A DNA stretch of 64,000 bases from Scenedesmus sp. ARA3 (GCA_004335835.1 RWJK01001904.1:44766-108765), one strand, 5' to 3'; shown: positions 24,551 through 37,884, counted from the stretch's first letter. Made by a program: numbers and translations. The notes: generated by a model not told the origin, from the sequence alone.

Positions 24551-25304
24551 TCTGCAGCCTCTGTTATGTTGTGTCTGCAGGTTGCTCCAGCGTTGGCACA
24601 AGTGCTGGTGTGAGGTCCCAGAGGGGGTTTGTATTCTAGCTTGTCCAGTTTTGAACACCCACCGCCTGGCATGTAAAATGAAGAATTCAATACACTGCCT
24701 GGCATGTGGTTGCACACCATGGGCATGCTGTTGGGTTTTAACATGTCAGGCCTGGCTGCTGTCGCTGAGCATTAGAAGTGCTGCATGTGCTGGATACCTA
24801 TGGTACAGGTGTTGCTTGACACTGCCAGCGGCTAATGCTGCTGGTTCAAGCTAGCACAGCCAGGCCTCCTTCGCGCAATCTGGTAGCGACTCAGACTCAA
24901 GTACTGTGCGTGTCAGCAACCGGTTGCAGCAGGTACCTTTTCGAAACCCCGCAGCCCGGGCGGCCATTTTTCTGGCGCTGCAGGTGCAGCACTTGCAAGT
25001 GCAAGCAAACCTGCATAGAGTTGTGCCAGCCAAGACCATTCCTGAGCGCAAACCAGATACACCAAAGAACCTTGCCTCAAGGAAGACGACAGCCCAGGAT
25101 AAAAGTCAGTTACACGGAATGTCCATTGCCTAAATTTAACACCCCACCCAGCCAACCCTGTCACATAACAGAAAGCTGCCCGCGCTCTGCCGCTGCTGAG
25201 CAGCAGCAGCGCATGCGCCTCCTGCTCGCTGCAACCCCGCTGTCATACACACCACCCTAAGCCATCCTGCAACCCAACGCCCCTGCTGCTGCTGCTGCAG
25301 CTGC

Positions 25305-27418
25305 TTAGCAGTTGGTGCCCACGATCTTTGCTGGCGCGATCTCCAGGATGTTGCCTGCCTTGCCTGGCACGCTGCCCTTCACCACGATGGCGTTGCGCTC
25401 AGTGTCAACCTTGAGCACCTGCGGCAGCAGCAGCAGCAAGCCAGTGCAGCAGGGCACATAGCGGTCAGCACTGCACTTGTACACATGCGTGATAACATTG
25501 GCAAACAAGGCAGCGAGTTCACAGCCCCTGCTCAATTGCAGGCGCACCTCAGCCTGTAACAAAGGAAATGCCTCATACATGCATACAGCAGTCTCCTGTG
25601 CTTGACACAGCGCAAGCAGATGCTGTTGCTGCAGTGCCAGCAGCAACACGCAAGTCCTGCTGCTGCAGCGCCTCACCTGCAGGCTCCTGCACTTCCTGCG
25701 CTGTGCGCCCATGTGGCCAGCCATCTTGAGGCCTGGCAGGGTGCGGCCTGGCGTGGTGCCTGGGCCTGTGCTGCCGTGCTCGCGGTGGCTCTTGGAGCCG
25801 TGCGTCATGGCACCACGCTTCATGCCGTAGCGCTTGATGGTACCTGGCGGCGGAGGGGGAAAGCACACACAGAACATGGGCGTCAGCACACAGCTGTGGC
25901 AGCGCAGGAAGAGCATTGACAGCTCTGTCTTTTGTTTTCAGTGTGTGCAGTCGTAACCAGCATGCATGTAGAGCAAGATGTGTATGTGCAGCAGGTGGCT
26001 ATGGTGTGTCGTGCAGCTGCGAGCAGGAGACATTTGCACGCGCAGCTGCTGCCAGCATGTCCCTTGTTGCCGGTTGAGCACACTGATGAATCTGTCGCAT
26101 GCCTGTACTGCTGCCCTGCAGCCGATGCTGTTGGTGCTGACCAGGGACGCTGGCATCGCTACGCTGCCAGCATCATCCCTGCTGCTGCCGCTGCTGCTGC
26201 TCTGCGCTGCTGTCTCCCGTGCCAGCAGCTCCTGATTGCCTGTGACTCCATGGCAGCTGGCTTGCTGCTGCAGCCACAGTGGGCTCAGCGCTGGCAGCTG
26301 CTGCCCACTAACATGGCCCAATCCTGCTGCTGCTGCTGCTCACCCTGGAAGCCCTTGCCGACTGTTGTGCCTGCCACGTCCACATTGTCACCAGCCTTGA
26401 AGATCTGTGCGATGTCCAGCGCCTGGCCTGGCTGGTACTCGCCAACCTTGGCAGCATCCAGCAGCTGCAGCAGCACACACACACACACACACAGACAGCA
26501 ACAACAGCAGTAGCAGCAGCCGCAAGAGCAGATACTGAGCGGCTGCACATCAAAGAAAAGCTGTGGACTGTACCTGACATGTCAGCAATGGCGCATGGCA
26601 AAACTCCTGGCACTTTATAGCGATTTGCTGCAATGGCTGATGACTGCACACACAGAGGCCCATGGGTGCTGTGTCGTGACAGCTTTGCATCAAAACAGCC
26701 ACCACCACACGCGCCAGACTGCGGTCCTCACTAGCCAGACACCAGCCAATGCCACCAACATTGCTGCCTGTTGCCTGAAGCCCCACTGGTATGAACAACT
26801 AAGCACAACTAAGCACATGGGCTGCGCACTTGCTGCGCTGGCTGCACGAGCCTCTGCCTGGACTGGCCTGCTGCACCCGCCCTGCTGCTAGCTGAAGCCA
26901 ATTCGACGACCGCTAGCTCATGATGCCTTCTACATGCTGCCAAGCCACAGCAAGGCAGCATGCAACCAGCAGAAACCGCAGCTGCATCAGCTGCAGCAAG
27001 CACCAGCAGCAGCAGCTGCTGCTGCGCGCACCTTGAACTCCCGCAGGTGCTTCATTGGCGGGCAGCCTGCCTTTGTTAGGTGGCCTAGCTCCGGCTTGCG
27101 GACCTTGCGCTCCGGCACGACCTTGTAGCCCACTTGCACGGCGTCATAGCCATCAGTGGCCTGGGTCTTCACCATGGTCACCATGTTGCCCTCCTCCAGC
27201 GCAATCACGGTGGCGGGCACAGCTGCACCCTCCTCTGTGAAATAGGTCATCATGCCTGCCTTGGTTCCAAAGATACCGACGGCTGCCTCTGCCTGACGCG
27301 CCTGCACCACGACCTGCTTCCTGCTGGCTGCTGCGCGGGCAGAGCGTGAGCCCGACGCCCTCAGACTAGCATTCTGGCCTGTAACAAAGCCAGACTGGAA
27401 AGCAAGGCACCGCTGCAT
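25305..27418 (-). CDS. PRPL3: Plastid 50S ribosomal protein uL3
   Basis: Four exons: 27418-27032, 26464-26344, 25843-25677, 25418-25305; 262 residues. After a Ser/Arg/Ala-rich plastid transit peptide (about 40 residues), the mature bacterial-type L3 begins [15 protein letters not shown]. The conserved core [20 protein letters not shown], the [11 protein letters not shown] loop reaching the peptidyl transferase centre and GHMGAQR are all present, and the end is KIVGTNC. Length fits cyanobacterial-type L3 plus transit peptide. Cytosolic uL3 is much longer, so the plastid assignment is firm. Intron 1 contains an (AC)n tract just before the exon 2 acceptor. Confidence 0.95.
26473..26493. repeat. 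(AC)n / (GT)n microsatellite in uL3 intron 1
   Basis: About ten AC units; on the coding strand it reads (GT)n immediately before CTGCTGCAG, the exon 2 acceptor. Confidence 0.9.
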
Positions 27419-27975
27419 TGTGTCCCTATTCGTGTCTGTGTGGCTGCCGCAATTCACTAGCCCTGGGCAGGACAACCAGGGACCGCAGCAACAAAACCTT
27501 GAATATAGTGACAACCAATGTGGTTCGATCGACCAGCGAGCGGAAGCTTTCGGTGCCTGCGAACAGGTTCTGGCTACGGTGGCACTGGCATGTAACAGGT
27601 GGGCTCGACTGCCCAAAGCCTGAATTACATATACTAAGAGATGTCTCGTTCTTACATATGGCAACACAACAGTCCAGCGCACCAGCAGCAGTAGTACACC
27701 TTCAACCATGGACCTGGCTGCACTGGCCTGGCTGCCTTTTGACGCTCAGGCACTAGAAATCACAAGCACTGACGCGACAAGGACACATCTCAGTGGACAG
27801 AAGGATCGTTTTTGGCACGAAATACAGTCAGAGCTGGCAGCATGGACTGCATGTTGCAGCAGCCCAAGCAGCTCTGGAGCAATCCACCGCCATAAGTGCT
27901 GAAAGTGAAGCAGCAACAGCGCATCCCAGACGGTGCTTTGGCCAATGACTTCCACTTCGCAGCAGCCAAACAGCG
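27419..27975. other. Spacer between WD40 gene 3' end and uL3 5' end
   Basis: 557 bp between two minus-strand genes; should hold the uL3 promoter and the WD40 gene 3' UTR. No further gene was seen. Confidence 0.4.
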
Positions 27976-30900
27976 CTACATGCCTGTAGGCACTACTTCA
28001 GCAGACACCGTATGCACGCGCACGACGCCTGCGCCGCCGCCATACGCCAGGCTGACACTGCCCCTGTAGTTGGGGCTGAAGCTGACGCTGTGCAGCACCT
28101 GGTCGGGGTGTGGCAGCGGGTCCAGCACCACAGTGGAGGTAGGGACCGGCTCTGAGGCCCTGCCCTTCTTGTGGGAGCCCTGCCAGCTGGGCACTGCAGG
28201 GGTGGGGCAGCCGCAGCAACAGAACAGGGCAGGAGCAGCAGCCGCAGCAACACAAGGCAGTTGGCACGCTGCCGCAGCACCATGGCACGGCTGCCCTGCA
28301 TGCTGCAGACGCGCATGGCGAGCTGCGTCAGTGATAGCAGTTGTAATATGTAAGGCCGGCAGTCAGTCTCACCAGAACACGCGGACACAAGGTGTTGTGC
28401 AGGCGATGAGAACATCAAGGGGCAGCTTCATGTCTCCATCAGGTGTTAAATCATTGCTGCAGCCATGCCTAGCCGGTTGCCATGGCATGCCACGCGCAAC
28501 TAGCCTGCTTGCTTGCATTCGATTGCAATCTTTCTGTCAGCAAGTCTATGCCCGCCACGCACCATTCTCGTACAGCCCGCCGTTGCCGGGCACCTCGCGC
28601 GCGCTCAGCAGCCACAGCTGATCGTCATCCACAGCCATGGCACTCAGCGCTGCGTGGCTCTTGCGGTGCCTGTTCTCGCCTGTGGGTGGCTCCAGCGGCA
28701 GCACCCCCAGCAGCCCCCCATCTGACACATACGCCACCACAGACAGCACCTCGCAGCCAGCGATACTCCAGATGCTGCCGCAGCTGCCAGACACTGCACA
28801 GGAGGGCAGCAGCAGCATGTACCAGCACCACAGCAGAGGACAGACACAATGCAGACGTTGTCGGTACGAGACATGCCGTGAAAGGTTCCTGCAAGAGCCA
28901 GGCTTATGCAATATGGAGGTCACACAGGAGTCTATTCATACAAGTCACATCAGTGTGCTGCATGAGCCAACAGGCTTTGCAGGCAACACACCATGCTTCA
29001 CGACATGTGTCTTCACTCTGACCTTGCCAGCACACTTCCTGCTCACCATCTGCAACTTGCGTCGTGATGGTTGTCGCCTGTGCGCCCGCATCCAGCCAAA
29101 TCTGCCGCAGCACGCCGTCCGCGCTGGCCACAACAACCATGTGCGGCGGGCCCATCCATAGCGCCGCATTGATCGCATTGCGGCTCACCACGCGCTCGTG
29201 CAGGGGCTGCAGCACGTCCTGTGCATCCCAAACACGCACATTCCCTATGTTGGAGGCTGTTAGGAAGTACCGGCAGCTGTGTGCTGCACTGGTGCTGCTT
29301 GCCGCACTTCCGCTGCTGCTGGCGCTGCTGCTTTGGCCGTCCAGTACCGCTGCTGCTTCCTCCTCTGTGTCCCCTGTGAGCCACCAGCGCTTGTGCGGCT
29401 GCCAGGCCACGGAGTGAATGGGTGTGGGGTCAGCCCGCAGCAGCTGGATGGGCTGCGCGCTGCTGCCTGCAGTGATACGGCAGAAGCACGCATGTGGCAG
29501 CCCATACATCAGCAACCAGTATTGCTGGTTAGTGATTTGAGCAGAGCGCAATGACAATTTCTGATGCTGCCGCCACAGCCTGCGGCATTGCATTGTCTAG
29601 GGAGCATCGCTGTGGGGTGGCCACACAGGAGATGCGGAGCTAGCGCAGGAGCTGCTGCTGGGTCGGTATCCTTGCCCAGCAGCCAAACGCGCCCTGCCCG
29701 ACAGCTACCTGGCACAGGCACATCATCAGCCTGTTGACTGTTACTGCTTATGTCTTTGCCGTTGTTACCCTGCTTGCATCATGGCAGCTGCGCAAACGTG
29801 TGACAGGCCGCTGTCACACCCACCTGCTGTTGTGGGCAGCTGCCATATGGCCACGTTGCCATCCCAGCACCCTACCAGCAGCTGGTCATGCGGGGCGGCA
29901 GGCAGCCAGCTGCAGCAGCTGGCCATGCTGCCGCCCACCGCAGAGCAGGGCAGCTGCATCAGAGGAGACAGCTGCAGCGAGAGTGGATGAATATGCTGCT
30001 GCGCATCCTGCTGCTGCTGCTGCTGCTGCTGCGGTGCTGCTGCAGCGCCCACGCCTGCCTCCTCTGCCACTTCCAGCAAGTAGGCAATGGTAGGTACTGC
30101 CCACACCACCACATCCCCATTGCCCAGCACAGCAGCAAGCAGGCCCTGTAACGGCACCGCTTGCTGCGCTGCTGCTGCGCCGCCGGCGCTGCTGCTGCCT
30201 GTGCTGTTGCTGCTGACAGCAACGAATGCTGCCGGGTCAGGGCACCATGCAAGGTCCCAGCAGACCCTGCCGTCATGCCACAGCAGCGTCAGCAGCTGCG
30301 GCAGCCCTCCAGGCAGCAGCTGCGACTCTGCACTGCTCGGCACCCCCCACAGCTGCACTATACCCGGCCCTGTGTGCTGCATGCCTATCGGATTGCGGCG
30401 CTGGGTCTTGGGATGTGTTGCGACAGCTAGCGTTTCGACAGTCTGCAGGGGCCCTGCTGTTGCGTCCTCGCTGCTATGCAGCGGGCACCAGGCTGTGCTC
30501 CAGACTGGGCCGCCTGCATAGAGCACCGAGTCCACGTTGAATGTGTGCTGCTGTGGCTGCTCTGCAGGGTCAACTGTGACGTCACAGCTGGCGCTCTCCA
30601 CTGAGAGCGCACTGAACAGCGGCATGGCCTGGCTGCTTTGAGTCAGCGGCAGGCGCACTGGACGGGACGCGTCCTGCAAGCAGATGTGATGGGATTGAGC
30701 TGTGATGGCTGTCGCTCTGGCGCAAGCAGAACACCGAGCCAATGAGTTGCCGTGCCACCATGCTGATGCTGCCACCTCGCTATTGAATTTGAGCATGTGA
30801 CGCAGATTGAACACATCGGCAAAACACCAGCAGCAGGTGCCATGATACGTGGCAGGTGCGCTTGCAACATGCAGGCATTTCCAACGCAGGCACACTGCAT

Positions 30901-31076
30901 AATTGGCAGTCACTGCTGCTGCTGCTGAACTGTAATGCACTGCCTGCTGCAGCAGCTGTCTTTTGACCCTATATGCCAGTGTGCAAGCTTGAGCTTCCAT
31001 CACTTACATCTAGCAGTTCCTCCACTGGGGCATCCCGCCACACTGCCACATCACCAGGGCTGAGCACCCATGCCAT
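27976..31076 (-). CDS. WD40-repeat protein resembling TFIIIC subunit (GTF3C2/TFC6-like)
   Basis: Five exons: 31076-31008, 30673-29824, 29466-29047, 28793-28563, 28193-27976; 595 residues. The protein is a beta-propeller: VWSTAWCP, VCWDLAWCPDP, LLVGCWDGNVAIW, IHSVAWQPHKRWWLT, GNVRVWD and SVSFSPNYRGSVSLAYGGGAGVVRV are WD-type blades. The phrase YAGGPVW...WCP followed by GIVQLW and then HDGRVCWDLAWCP is typical of the propeller subunit of general transcription factor IIIC, which recruits RNA polymerase III to tRNA genes. This match was judged by eye. A Gln run (CAG repeat) sits near residue 228. A frame at 29716-29590 could be an optional exon but is not needed for phase. Divergent from eL39 over 366 bp. 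Confidence 0.7.
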
Positions 31077-31442
31077 AATGGCAGCTCAACGCTGCCCACG
31101 CTGCTGAACAGCGAACTAGCTGGGTGCACGCCTGTGTTGTTGCTTCAACGCGACAGAGAGGCAAGCACCAGACCACCAGCACAAGTTGCCGTGGTGAATT
31201 TGAACAGGCTGCACAGAAGTGAGTGAGTGAGCAGACTGCTGCCAACCGGAAGCCCGTCGCATGAAGTTTTAAAACAAACACAAAGTGGTCAGTCGTGATT
31301 TTGCTGGGAACAGGCGCGTATGACCAGGGTGTCGCGGTTCACCGCTGCGGGTTTTTATGCCGCCCTTTCATACTGGCGCCCGTGACCCAGACTCTCCCTT
31401 TTCCCCCCTTGGCCATCCGCTGTTTGAGGTCAAGCAGCCAAG
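31077..31442. promoter_or_regulatory. Divergent promoter, TFIIIC-like (-) / eL39 (+)
   Basis: 366 bp between the start codons. Pyrimidine stretches CTCTCCCTTTTCCCCCCTT at 31391-31409, about 34 bp before the eL39 ATG, resemble the TOP tract at the cap of ribosomal protein mRNAs; this placement is inference. Confidence 0.5.
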
Positions 31443-31598
31443 ATGCCGTCCCAGAAAACCTTCAGGACGAAGGTGAAGCTGGCGAAGAAGGCCAAGCAGA
31501 ACAGGCCCATTCCTCACTGGATCCGCTTCAGGACCAACAACAAGATTCGCTACAACGCGAAGCGCCGCCACTGGAGGCGCACCAAGCTGGGCATCTAA
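31443..31598 (+). CDS. RPL39: Cytosolic 60S ribosomal protein eL39
   Basis: A single exon encodes 51 residues starting [10 protein letters not shown] and containing [16 protein letters not shown] and [15 protein letters not shown], the near-invariant eL39 sequence that lines the exit tunnel of the eukaryotic ribosome. Length is exactly that of the family. The usual His4 is Gln here, a small difference. Many eL39 genes have an intron right after the first codons; none is needed here. A TGTAA signal follows 72 nt after the stop, and a pyrimidine tract precedes the start. Confidence 0.97.
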   Translation: MPSQKTFRTKVKLAKKAKQNRPIPHWIRFRTNNKIRYNAKRRHWRRTKLGI

Positions 31599-31670
31599 GC
31601 TCCTGTCCAGCAGTAGCAGCAGAGGTGGCGAGGCGTGTGGGCTCTTGCTCTGTTGTTTAGCTTCGCACCT

Positions 31671-31675
31671 TGTAA
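31671..31675 (+). terminator. TGTAA poly(A) signal of eL39
   Basis: TGTAA is the standard green-algal nuclear polyadenylation signal. It lies 72 nt after the eL39 stop codon. Confidence 0.7.
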
Positions 31676-31790
31676 CAAGCTAATATACCATTTATCAAGT
31701 GTCTCTTGACGTTTCGGGGCTAGCTAAGGGAGTGCGGGCAGGGCAGGGGCCAGCAGCAGTAACAACAGCAGCAGCAGACTGCCGGTGCTC

Positions 31791-32263
31791 ATGGGGCTTG
31801 TGGTTGCAGCAGTGGTGGCAGTGGGCTTGATCTATGTGGGGGTGGTTGCAGCAGCTTCGTCTGGCCAGCAGCAGCAGGGCATAGCAGCCATGCAGCAGCA
31901 GCAGGCAGTATGCTTGGGCTTGGGTCGTCGACCAGTTGACTGGTGGGTAATGCTCAAGCATCCAGCTGGCTACCAGTACTCCTACATGGACAGCAACATG
32001 TTGGGCAACGGCGGCAGCAGCAGCCCTGGAGCGTGCCCTGGCGGCACCTGCTGGCGCCACCGCCTGAGCATGCTCAATCCCAATCCAGTGGCCCACACCC
32101 TCGCAGCACTGGCAGCAGCAGCAGCAGCAGCAGCCAGGAAGCAGGATGCAGGCAGCAGGGCAGCTGCAGGAGCTGCAGAGCTGGCATATGTGATCTACAA
32201 CGACGCAGACCCTGCAGGTATAGAGCACTTTGACTTTGCACATGCCAAGGGCGTAGCAGCATT

Positions 32264-32294
<31 letters not shown>

Positions 32295-33044
32295 TTCCTA
32301 GGCTTCTGGCTCGTACACAGCGCCCCTAGGTTCCCACAGCAACCATCAGTGCCAGGCTTTGACCAGCTCAACAGGTCACAGGCAGTGTTTGGCCAGCACT
32401 TCTCATGTGTCAGCCTAGCAGATGCAGCGTCAGTGAATGCAGTGGCGCAGCTCCTGCTGGTGGCAGGGCCGTACGTTTACAGCAGCAGCCTGCCAGCAGC
32501 AGCGGCAGCAGTGTTCCCAGCCTGGCAGCAGCTGCTGGCTGGCGGCAGCGATCAGCAGCAGCACAGCGTAGAGGCAGTGCTGCGTACGCCAGGTCAGCAG
32601 CAGCTGTTGGGCTTTGCCAAGACAAAGTACCTGGTTGAGCAGCTTACTGATGCAGTGGTGGGCCCTGGGCTGGGCAGCAGCATGCTGTGGGAGACGTGGC
32701 GCCGCAGTCATGACGCGCTGCCTTCGCAGTGTGGCCAGGACACAGGGCAGCTCAGTAGCCTGAATGTGCAGCAGGTGGCATTCCCAGGCACGCCATATCG
32801 CTGGCCTTGGTCACTGGATCACAGCAAGTGGGGTGTCAGTGTGCAGGGCAGCAGCAGCGGCAGCAATGGCAGTGGTGGCAGCGCTGGGGACTGTGGCCAG
32901 GGTGTGGTGTGTTTGGGGGATATGAACAGGGCAGTGTGGCAGGCGCACAGGGGTGGTGGGTATGTGTGCATGCAGCACCATGGGCTGTGGCAGGCATTTA
33001 CCAGCATTGTGGCAGCAGTGGAAGAGTGTGTGACGGAGGGTTAG
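31791..33044 (+). CDS. DNase II-family acid endonuclease, intronless
   Basis: One uninterrupted frame of 417 residues. The N-terminus is a hydrophobic signal or anchor (MGLVVAAVVAVGLIYVGVVAAA). Family signatures follow in order: LKHPAGYQYSYMDS, GFWLVHSAPRFP (His176), YSSSLP, LWETWRR...LPSQC, and DHSKWGVS with catalytic His344 and Lys346, then CLGDMNR and GGGYVCMQH. DNase II cuts DNA at acid pH in lysosome-like compartments without metal. Gln, Ser and Ala runs from CAG triplets interrupt less conserved loops. GTG 31785 is in frame upstream; ATG 31791 is preferred. Every neighbour except eL39 has introns, so the absence of introns is odd. A TGTAA signal occurs at 33083, about 40 nt after the stop. 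Confidence 0.92.
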
Positions 33045-34710
33045 GGGAAGTAAGAAGGTGGATTCACGGCGGATGGCTGCCCTGTAATCAGCTTCAACAC
33101 TCTGTCAAACTGGGCAGTACAGCGGAAAAGTGGAACAGGTGCTGAGCACCTTTGCATATGTCTCTACTGCTTAGTCAAGTGCAACAACGGCATTACAAAT
33201 CACGAACTTGCTGCTTTCAGCTAGCCATAAAACACAATTTGACACAGCTCAGGCAGGCAGGATGTGCAGCACACGGTCTAATTGGTCAGTTTCCGGCCCG
33301 GCGGGTCATCCCGGCGGCTCTTGTGAGCGTATCGCTGCTGCAGCGGTCGTGAGAAGCGTTGCAAAAGGATAAGGATCTTACGTTATACAACTGTTACTAA
33401 TCAGGAGATCACGGGAGAACGGTGGAACGCTCAGCCGGGAGACCGTCACGATATCGACCTGTGCAACCTGCAACTGTTGCGCGGACGTTGCGAACATGAG
33501 TTTACATGCCGCATAATACTTCACCGTGGGAGTGCACCCAGGATTTGCGCCGATACCGCAGAAGACCCGTTACTACCAGCAGCACACACCATGCGTCGAG
33601 CAATGTGCATGTATTCATGTGCATACCAGGCAATTGCGGTGCATACCAGGTAAGTGCAGTGCCGTGTTCAGTACTAGTGCAAATAGTGTACAAATCTGCA
33701 ACTGCTTATCAGTAGCAAGCTCCTGTGCAACACTCAAAACAAGAACAACCAGCCCAAGCCTGTAGCAGCCTGTACAGCAAAGACAGCTGTGCTGGGCTGC
33801 TGCGCACAGCACGATCATGCGAACACTTGCAAACATTGTACTGCCCATGTCACAGGTCATAACAGCGTCAGACAGTGCATCATCAACGTGCAGCAAGCAG
33901 GGAGCAGCCAACCATCCCACGCACTGCTGCCACTCAAGTCCGGACCTGTATAGCATCACAGGCTGTACAAGCAAAAGCATTGCAGCACAGTTCCTGCAGC
34001 ACAGCCCCTCCAGGAGCCGTGCACATCTGCCCTTTCACAGCATGCATATGAACCCCCAGCTGCCGCAGCTGCAGCACGCGGCAACGTGCATAGTCTGCTC
34101 TACTAATTGCACGTGCGTGTCCAAGCGCCTGTGAAGCACCAACAGCTTCTGCATGCGAATCTTGAAACGTGGCGTTGAAAACTTGATGACGGTTAGTTCT
34201 TGGTCATCAATCAGGGCCATGCTGTGCACCCTCAAGACGCACGCAGCAATACCATTTGCACCAGCAGCCGTGTGCTTGTGCGTTGTTCAGCACCATGTCG
34301 ATCACCATGCATCCCCGGCTGAGCCAGCCCTGCAGTTGTACCACCTTTTGCATGCGCACTGCTTGTGCCTTGCGTCATCACTGGCTGGAATCAATCATAC
34401 TCAGCTGCAGCGCCTGCTGCAGCGCACAGCATGAAACCCTGTCCGCACCAATCCACACCTGAAAAGAACACCCTAATCAGAGGACAATCAGTCAGCGTCA
34501 CTCCATGCTGCACATGGCACAACCTGCCATGCAAATTGCAGAAGCACACCAGAGCAGTCCTGCATGCAAAACCAGTTCTGTGTTTACTTCTCGTATGCCC
34601 GACTACTGTAAAAATCCCTCCCCTTACGCTACAGGTACCCTCACTCTTGCAGGTGACTGCCTGTGCCTTGGTGTCAGCTGCTGGCAGCAGGCTGCGGCGC
34701 TGCTGCCCGT
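33045..34710. other. Convergent spacer, DNase II / exonuclease
   Basis: About 1.7 kb between two 3' ends, AT-richer than the genes. It contains the DNase II TGTAA signal (33083-33087). No gene or strong repeat was recognised. Confidence 0.45.
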
Positions 34711-37700
34711 CTACCAGCCGTCAGGGTTGGAATCATACTGCACAACCTCACGCGCACTGTCCACAGTGCTGTTGAAGGCACCATGCACACCATGGCTGCT
34801 TGCCTGCTGTTGCTGGGGTGCTACGCCCCAAGCATGCCCACCCCCTGCTGCAGAGCCGTTGCCCTGCTTGCCCCATGCCCCGCCACCAGATGAAGCTGCA
34901 CCACCAGCGCTGCCCCTGCCTGCCTGGCTCATCGCTGCAGCAGCACCCCACGCCTTGCCAAGCTGCTGCTGCTGCTGCTGCCTGCCGTTGCGCTGCCAGT
35001 CCCCATCGCTGCCAAAGCCTCCCACGCTGCCCCCATTGCTGCCAGGCCGGCTGCCGAAGCCCCCTGCCGCAGCCGCATACCCGCCAGTACCCGCCACACC
35101 GCTGCTGTTGCTGCGCGGGCCAGCACCAGCGCCCGCAGTAGGTGTGCCAGGGCCGGGGCTTGGGCTGCCGGGTGTCTCCCAGCCCAGCGCTGCTGCTGCT
35201 GCAAGGCTGGCCTCGGTCTGGCGCTGGTGGCGTGCATCTGTGGAGGCAAAGTCCATGTGGGCCTGCAGGGGGTCGCTGCAGGGCGTGTGGCCTGCCAGGG
35301 CCAGGAATGCCTCCATGGTGAAGCGCGCGTCATTGCCTGGGGAGGAAAAAAGACACAGCAGAGGAGCGTGATTGTGATTGCAGGATCATGCTTGATCATG
35401 TGGGTCTTGCATAAGGATTACGGCAGCATGAGCATGAGGCCATAGACTGAGAGGGCGAACAGCATGCCACGCAGCACTGGGTGGAGTAGATGCAGCGCAG
35501 ATGTGAAGCATATTGACATTTGAAAACTGCCGGCCTGCTGGTCAGGACCTGAGGGCACCACGCCTGCTGCCCATTCACCAGCGAAGCTTTGCTAGCTGCA
35601 CGTACCACACAGCCCTCACCTGCGTTGTGCAGCTTGCTGAACTTGATGCCCAGCGCTGACAGCAGCGCAGCCAGGCTGACCTGGCGATCCACCTTCCCAG
35701 CCTGGTCACGCTGCTGCTGCTGCTGCTGCTGCTGCTCACTGCTTGCTGGCCTGTTTGGGTCTGCAGGGGGAGGCCCTGCTGGCCATGGCCGCACACGCGG
35801 CGCGTTCTGCACCTGCGGCTTCCCCTTTTGGCTGACACTGCCACCTGGCGAGGTGCCGCCGCGGCTGCTGGCACCGCCTGCCGAGCCTGCTGCTGACTTG
35901 CTGTGGCCGTTGCCTAGTGATAACGCCGCCATGCCGTTGCCTGCTGCTGCTGCTGCTGTCCCCTCATCGCCCTCATCTTGCAGGCCATTATCAGCCCAGC
36001 CTGTTGCATCCTCATCTGCTGAGTCATCGTCATACAGGCCATCTTCTACATCTGCCGCCGCTTTAGATGCCCCCTTGCCGCCACCCACTACTGCCTCCAG
36101 TGCCTTTGCTGCTGAAGCAGCATCCAGCTCCTGCAGCTGCCAGGCCATGTACAGCTTCTGTGTGTCAAAGGTCTGCATGCCTTGCGGCCATTCGATCTCA
36201 TACAGCTCGGCAATCTCTATGTCGCTGTTCATGCCGTGGCCCAGCAGCACCAGCTCCACGCCTGCTGCAGAGAGCGCCTCTCTCTGCAGCAGCAGCAGCG
36301 GCGACAGCACCGGCAGCAGCACTTGGGTAAGTGCGCAGCAGGCAGCAGACAAGGAGGCGCATGCAAGCAGACAACAGGGCATCCACTACTGCTGGAAACG
36401 CAATGCAGTGTGATGGCATCGATGTTAACAATGAGCGGGGTACCACTGGTTGGGATCCGTCAGCCCAGTGAGCGCACAGCGGATGTTGCAACATCCGTCG
36501 CAGCCCAAAGTACATATCTGGCAGACCTGCAAACACCGCCCCACACCAAAGCCCCGCCCCAGCCTTGCCTACCACCGCAAGCAGGTACAAAATACCATCA
36601 GGTGACAAGCACACACACGCAACATACAGAGCAATTGTAACACCACGCCGCTGTGCACCGGCCTCACCTGCTGCCTGTCCAGGCCCTCGCTGATGCCGCC
36701 CGCGTCCACCTCAGCCTGCAGCGCAGCCATGGCGCTGTCCAGGCTGCCGCGCTCGCTGCTGCCAAACAGGAAGCGCATGCGGTTGTCGCTGATGAAGCGG
36801 CCATTGGCCTGCAGCAACAGCAGCAGCAGCAGCAGGGAGGTGCAAGCAGGGACAGCACAGCACTGAGGAAGGCAGTGGAGCTGCACAAGCGACCAGGCGC
36901 CTTCAGACGATTGGTGCTGCTCGGTACCTGTGGAAAAACATATCCGGGTGTGTTGCTACCCTGCTTCCATGCATTCAAAAGCAATATATATATATTCTCT
37001 ATGTCAAAACACAACTACACATGCTTGCATGCTGGGGGACGTATGCATGCATGCGCATGAGGCTGGGCCGCGCACCCCAGCCATTCCTGCAAGCTGCGGT
37101 ATGCAAGCAGCCGCATGTGCCTGCCCTGTGCAGCGCCTCGCACCTTGTTCAGGTGCTCCTTGATGACCCAGTGGCGCGACCTGTGCTGCTGCGTGAGGCT
37201 GTCCCACAGGCTCCAGCCCACCTCCAGGATCACATCCTCACTGCGCTCCCACCACTCAAAGTCCAGCGACAGGAACATGACAGCAGGGCCGGCGACACTG
37301 CTGCTGCTGCCCCTGCCGCACCTGCTGCCGCGCTGCTGCTGCTGCAGTGCTGCTGCTGGCGAGGGCTCAGGCAGTGGCTGCGCCATGCGTGTGGCGTTGA
37401 CCAGCATGCGGCGCGACTCCGCATACAGCGCCTGAGCAGCACAGCAGCAAGACATGTTGTGAGGTTGCATACGAGGCGACACAGCAGAGCACGCAGGCTG
37501 TAAGGCGTGCAGGGCACTAACAGGCGCAAAGCTTGCTAAAATTGTCAGAGATTCGGCTGTGCTGCGTCCTCTTGATGTACTCCCTGTGTTTCCCGCCAAC
37601 ACTTTCAAACAGCTAAATGTCAGCGACAGATGAGTCACACGGCTGTGCAGTACGCACCACTTTACGGCATGATACGCGCCACCAGAACATGTGACACATG

Positions 37701-37884
37701 TGCACCTGCTGCTGAGAATCAAGGCATGCTGTTTGCGTTTCCACAATCTGATGAGTCATCGCAGGGGAGTTGCTGGCCCTGGTGCTGATGCTGAATTTCT
37801 GGCTGCTGTTGCCTCTCACCTGCGACTTGCTCTGCTTCACCAGCTTTGGAAACGACTTAACAATAGCCTGGTACATGGCATCTG

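Larger units (their letters stand above)
23978..25304. other. Convergent spacer with hairpin cluster
   Basis: About 1.3 kb between the DCC gene 3' end and the plastid uL3 3' end. No gene was recognised. Two strong inverted repeats (24440-24506 and 24509-24550) make this the most structured non-coding stretch of the window. Confidence 0.45.

Noticed and set aside
29590..29716. Possible extra exon of the WD40 gene with a CAG acceptor
   Set aside because: Exons 2 and 3 already join in phase and give a sensible WD40 sequence; no clear donor closes this segment.
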